Below, in pieces: positions 62,037 to 64,000 of a DNA stretch of 64,000 nucleotides. Origin of the DNA: Hymenobacter cheonanensis (GTDB lineage Bacteria > Bacteroidota > Bacteroidia > Cytophagales > Hymenobacteraceae); assembly GCF_030581075.1 (NCBI RefSeq), contig NZ_JAUQSW010000002.1, forward strand, positions 1-64,000, given 5' to 3'. A model generated the notes under the pieces. That model ran no database searches. It saw only the letters and a list, made by a program, of their open reading frames with translations, and was not told the origin of the DNA. How positions within the stretch are numbered: position 1 is the first letter of the stretch; each line of letters starts with the position of its first letter. Position numbers and translations under genes: made by a program.

Positions 62037-62392
62037 GGCGGAAACGGGTTTGAACTATGCTACAATCAGCAGTGGGCTGCCCCAATGCAGCAGCCCCGAA
62101 CCTACTGCCGCCGGGCGGCTGCGCCGTAGTGCGCTACCTGGCTATACGCCCGGCAACGGGCAATTGTTGAGGCCGATAACAAGTGGCTCTTTCAATGGTC
62201 CCAAACTTACTGTTCAGCTAGAAATAAGAGCCGCTAGCCGATTAAACGCTGCCATTGCCGCTAATTAATGTGACTTTTTCATAATATTGCACAGTAGCTA
62301 GGCCTATTGGCTGGGTAATATATAACAAAAACAAGTTTAAGTAGCAATTTTCCTCAATTGCTAATCCAACCTTCATTCTAACCACTACGCAG
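62037..62392. other. Intergenic region, AT-rich
   Basis: 356 bp. The right half (about 62270-62390) is distinctly AT-rich. I see no RNA gene, full promoter match or credible gene, though promoters for the divergent neighbours must lie here. Confidence 0.4.
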
Positions 62393-62701
62393 TTGCCACA
62401 ACCCTATTCCAAGTCGTCTTCGCTCAGCCAGTTTCTGTACCAGATAGCGGAAAAATGGCAAGGGGTAAAACTTCGCCGCCCTTCAGCGCAGCCTCACCCC
62501 ACGGAAAGCGCGGCCTGGCAGCAGCTGCTAGCCCTTTCTACCGACCTGCTGGAAGTAACGATAACCGTGCAGGACAAAGCATCGCTCGCCACGTTTTTGA
62601 CGACGCTGCACGGCGATATTCAGCACGAGTATCGGTTTCAGCGCCCATCGGCGCAACACGCCTGGCAGCTGGTGCAGCACTGGAACCCGTTGGCTTGCTA
62701 A
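62393..62701 (+). CDS. Hypothetical 102-residue protein (TTG start)
   Basis: The frame is open from about 62345, but its only usual start is TTG 62393. The product is polar with helix-forming stretches (SSLSQFLYQIAEKWQGVKLR; TFLTTLHGDIQHEYRFQRPS) and no motif I know. Codon use is less biased than in neighbours. It could be a real small protein or a decayed fragment. Confidence 0.4.
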   Translation: MPQPYSKSSSLSQFLYQIAEKWQGVKLRRPSAQPHPTESAAWQQLLALSTDLLEVTITVQDKASLATFLTTLHGDIQHEYRFQRPSAQHAWQLVQHWNPLAC

Positions 62702-62728
62702 CCTGGCTGCCGCTGCGGCCCGGCCATC

Positions 62729-62750
62729 AAAAAGCCCCGCCGGCCGGGGC
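62729..62750 (-). terminator. Intrinsic terminator of aldo/keto reductase gene
   Basis: On the minus strand GCCCC, 7-base loop, GGGGC followed by TTTTT (62733-62729), 53 bp past the reductase stop; adjacent GC-rich sequence can lengthen the stem. Confidence 0.6.
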
Positions 62751-62803
62751 CAACGGGGCGGGTTAAGCTGGCACAGCAGCTGTGGTGCGCAGGCTGTTTT
62801 TAG

Positions 62804-63655
62804 CTAGGCCTTGATTTTATCGAGCGAGGCCATATCCTCGGCCGACAGCTGAATATCGGCCGTTTTCATGTTCTCCTCCAGGTGCTTCACCTTCGAGGTG
62901 CCGGGAATGAGCAGGATGTTGGGCGAGTGGTGCAGCAGCCAGCTCAGGGCAATTTGCTGCGGCGTGGCGCCATGCTTTTGGGCTAGGGTATCGAGGGCGG
63001 CCAGGGCCTCCTTGTTGCCACCCGACAGCGGGTACCACGGAATGAAGGCCATGTTTTGCGCGCGGGTATAGTCGAGCACGGCCTCCCACTTGCGGTTATC
63101 GACCGAGTACATATTCTGTACCGACACCACCGGGAAAAACTCCTGGGCCTTTTTAATCTGGTTGACATCGACTTCGGAAAGGCCTATGTGCTTCACGAGG
63201 CCATCCTGCTGGGCCTTTTTCAGAAAATTGAAGGTGTCTTCTACCGGCACGTTCGGGTCGATGCGGTGCAATTGGTAGAGGTCAATCTGCTCCACCTTCA
63301 GGCGCTTGAGGCTGCCGTGCAGCGCTTCTTCGAGGTGCTTGGGGCTGGCATCGACGGGCCACTGGTTGGGCCCCGTGCGCAGCAGGCCGCCTTTGGTGGC
63401 AATAACAACGTTGTTGTAAGGATGCAGCGCCTCGGCAATCAGCTCTTCCGATACGTTGGGGCCGTAGCTATCGGCAGTATCAATGAAATCGACGCCCAGC
63501 TCTACGGCGCGTTTCAGCACCCGAATGCTTTCGGCATGGTCCTGGGGCGGACCCCAGATGCCGTCGCCGGTAATGCGCATGGCGCCGTAGCCCAAGCGGT
63601 TTACGGTAAGGTCGCCGCCGATAGTGAAGGTGGCGGGATAGGTGGTAGTTGCCAT
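62804..63655 (-). CDS. Aldo/keto reductase
   Basis: 283 residues, the usual length. NADPH-dependent carbonyl reductase with a TIM barrel. The catalytic tetrad is visible: Asp and Tyr in DFIDTADSYGPNVSEELIAE, Lys in VIATKGGLL, His in IDLYQLHRIDP. The NADP-binding end LLIPGTSKVKHLEENMKTAD is also present. Substrate unknown. TACCTTTT lies 11 bp before the ATG. Confidence 0.95.
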   Translation of the reverse strand: MATTTYPATFTIGGDLTVNRLGYGAMRITGDGIWGPPQDHAESIRVLKRAVELGVDFIDTADSYGPNVSEELIAEALHPYNNVVIATKGGLLRTGPNQWPVDASPKHLEEALHGSLKRLKVEQIDLYQLHRIDPNVPVEDTFNFLKKAQQDGLVKHIGLSEVDVNQIKKAQEFFPVVSVQNMYSVDNRKWEAVLDYTRAQNMAFIPWYPLSGGNKEALAALDTLAQKHGATPQQIALSWLLHHSPNILLIPGTSKVKHLEENMKTADIQLSAEDMASLDKIKA

Positions 63656-63677
63656 TTTGTGGAAAAGGTAGTAGCGT

Positions 63678-63711
63678 GAACGCCACCGGCTATAACTAGC
63701 CGGTGGCGTTC
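63678..63711. terminator. Perfect hairpin between reductase and dxs genes
   Basis: GAACGCCACCGGCTA and its exact complement, 15 bp, loop TAAC. It follows the dxs stop by 55 bp on the minus strand. No T-run, so termination is uncertain. Confidence 0.6.
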
Positions 63712-63765
63712 AGTAAGACAATTCAACAAAGCGTTTGTTCGGAGGCTGGCCCCGCTGCTGCGGGC

Positions 63766-64000
63766 CTAGCGTAGCGCCAGCGCCGCGGCAGTTACCTGCG
63801 CACTTAATTCGCGCACGGCCCGGGCAATGCCGTCGGCGTCGAAGCCGCATTCCTTATAGAGCTGGTCCTGGGTGCCGTGCTCCACCACGCGGTCGGGGAT
63901 GCCGAGGCGGCGCACGGGCAGGTGCTGGCCGTGGTCGGCCAAAAACTCCAGCACGGCCGAGCCGAAGCCGCCGGGCAGGCAGCCATCCTCTACCGTCACA
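63766..64000 (-). CDS. dxs: 1-deoxy-D-xylulose-5-phosphate synthase, C-terminal part (partial)
   Basis: The last 77 or so residues of a gene whose 5' end runs off the window. VTVEDGCLPGGFGSAVLEFL and VRRLGIPDRVVEHGTQDQLY are the conserved C-terminal transketolase-type domain of DXS, which makes DXP from pyruvate and glyceraldehyde 3-phosphate at the start of the MEP isoprenoid pathway. The assignment rests on this domain alone; other transketolase-like enzymes share the fold but not these exact words. Confidence 0.85.
   Translation of the reverse strand, partial: VTVEDGCLPGGFGSAVLEFLADHGQHLPVRRLGIPDRVVEHGTQDQLYKECGFDADGIARAVRELSAQVTAAALALR

Overview
The window is GC-rich chromosomal DNA from a member of the Bacteroidota, most likely a Hymenobacter-like Cytophagales. 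Evidence seen directly: Bacteroidota-type promoters (TTG, 19-20 bases, TAnnTTTG) before the rRNA and tRNA genes; many outer-membrane barrels, TonB-dependent receptors and lipoproteins; and few clear Shine-Dalgarno sequences. The lineage is inference; the 16S fragment would settle it.

Layout. 1-1232: 5' end of a 16S rRNA gene (minus strand) with four stacked promoters. 1.2-9.2 kb: an ABC ATPase, a HipA-like kinase/DUF3037 pair, a MetX-like hydrolase, an amidase gene interrupted by one amber codon, small proteins and an amine oxidase. 9.3-18.6 kb: two beta-barrel porins next to a sigma-54-dependent response regulator, with a good -24/-12 promoter before the first porin; then a TPR histidine kinase/LuxR-type regulator pair, an exported protein and an OmpA-like protein. 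18.7-23.6 kb: tRNA-Gly(CCC), a GNAT enzyme, a lipoprotein, and a B12-binding radical SAM gene that carries a palindromic repeat in frame. 23.6-29.6 kb: metal transport (TonB receptor, NRAMP transporter behind a double palindromic operator, CDF exporter) and a DNA glycosylase.

29.6-33.3 kb: a cobalamin riboswitch, BtuB-like receptor and BtuG-like propeller lipoprotein form a B12 uptake operon. 33.3-36.9 kb: a likely copper locus (metal-binding-domain/AraC regulator, Csp-type four-helix copper protein, Met/His-rich barrel). 36.9-46.9 kb: an unknown membrane-anchored protein, asd, a VOC protein, then a glycosidase lipoprotein divergent from a cellulose-synthase-like GT2 fused to a GH26-like domain that seems to lack its catalytic residues, then a large lamin-tail surface protein. 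46.9-57.4 kb: a double retropepsin-like protein, DUF1800/DUF1501 pair, hydrolases, a PQQ-type dehydrogenase coupled to cytochrome c, and a desaturase-like protein with an incomplete histidine-box set. 57.4-59.3 kb: an AT-richer, translationally coupled pair (AAA/ABC-type ATPase plus a small protein with a PD-(D/E)XK-like motif), the best candidate for an uncharacterised defence system. 59.3-64 kb: pirin, an exported Gfo/Idh oxidoreductase, a DUF4136 lipoprotein, an aldo/keto reductase and the 3' end of dxs.

Three families of roughly 95-135 bp palindromic repeats are scattered between genes, one copy inside a coding region.
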